From contig OY821521.1 in the NCBI GenBank assembly GCA_963682025.1, positions 54,737,908-54,801,907 of the forward strand: a stretch of DNA of 64,000 nt, written 5' to 3'. Under the pieces are notes generated by a model. It did not search any database and had not been told where the DNA came from. It saw only the letters and a program-made list of their open reading frames with translations. Source of the DNA: Cordilura impudica. Lineage: Eukaryota > Arthropoda > Insecta > Diptera > Scathophagidae. Within the stretch, counting starts at the first letter, position 1; each line of letters begins with the position of its first letter. Made by a program: the position numbers and the translations under genes. Below are positions 63,775-64,000 of this stretch, piece by piece.

Positions 63775-64000
63775 GCTAGGCGATTTCTTGTGACCGATGT
63801 TTTGTTTTACCGTTTTTCCCGATTTTGACCGAACGTATATTATTTGAAAGGTATTTCTTTTTCGCCGTTTTGTAGATTTACAGATTTTTAAATTTTTTCC
63901 TTTATTTTGAGTAAATTGCATTTAAAGTTGCTTTTAACACATATATAAAATCATACATATGCTATATGTGTTTTATGAAATTTGTTAATGAGTTTGTTAT
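63775..64000 (-). repeat. Family C repeat, cut by window end (minus)
   Basis: It starts ctaggcgatttcttgtgacc and continues through gattttgaccgaacgtata, the reverse of the 48690 and 9840 copies. It continues past the window. Confidence 0.7.

Noticed and set aside
1..64000. tRNA, rRNA, CRISPR or bacterial-type operon
   Set aside because: No cloverleaf, rRNA core or spaced direct-repeat array was recognised; gene structure is eukaryotic with spliceosomal introns.

Overview
The window reads as transposon-dense intergenic and intronic DNA of a higher dipteran, probably a calyptrate fly. This is inferred from very high A+T content, short (about 40-80 bp) fly-type introns in the transposases, GTCY-tetranucleotide dispersed repeats of the kind described as mini-me/Helitron-like elements in Diptera, and the Transib, piggyBac, Tc1/mariner, pogo/Tigger, copia and jockey families present. 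No rRNA, tRNA or CRISPR was recognised.

One host gene is convincing. It is a three-exon plus-strand gene (exons 20845-21016, 28404-29128, 45395-45688) encoding a 396-residue Mab-21/cGAS-like nucleotidyltransferase, a candidate cGAS-like receptor (cGLR). The splice phases join exactly, the Gly-Ser and E-x-D catalytic motifs and the third Asp are present, and the C-terminal helical pattern fits the family. Its introns (7.4 and 16.3 kb) consist almost entirely of nested mobile elements.

Layout. 1-2000: a GTCY repeat abutting the C-terminal half of a Transib (RAG1-related) transposase, with an RSS-23-like right end at 1958-1996. 2000-9550: a MITE, a Tc1 relic, and one Helitron-like repeat (family B) whose internal 7-bp AT microsatellite has expanded to several kb and hosts two MITEs and a 2.25-kb Tigger element. 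9.5-14.9 kb: a Tc1 deletion derivative, a long near-perfect hairpin, and a tandem pair of family A repeats. 14.9-17.2 kb: an unclassified element with roughly 500-bp terminal inverted repeats around a zinc-finger gene relic. 17.3-19.4 kb: a second Tigger. 20.8-45.7 kb: the cGLR gene. Intron 1 holds mariner, piggyBac and copia. Intron 2 holds LINE, Tc1 and DDE relics, a third Tigger containing a jockey element, and a Harbinger/MULE/MITE nest. 45.8-52 kb: Tc1, family A, B and C repeats. 52-56.2 kb: inverted family B copies, an ATGG-type microsatellite and a 5'-truncated LINE with an intact reverse transcriptase. 56.3-62.8 kb: a hAT element disrupted by a MITE, then a TTA-flanked MITE hosting a pogo-like element whose transposase has a PHD finger. 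62.8-64 kb: AT-rich DNA and repeat ends.

Most elements are broken, but many frame breaks in the DNA transposases are single-base changes in A or T runs, which could be recent mutation or assembly error. All family assignments come from motifs read by eye; no database search was possible.
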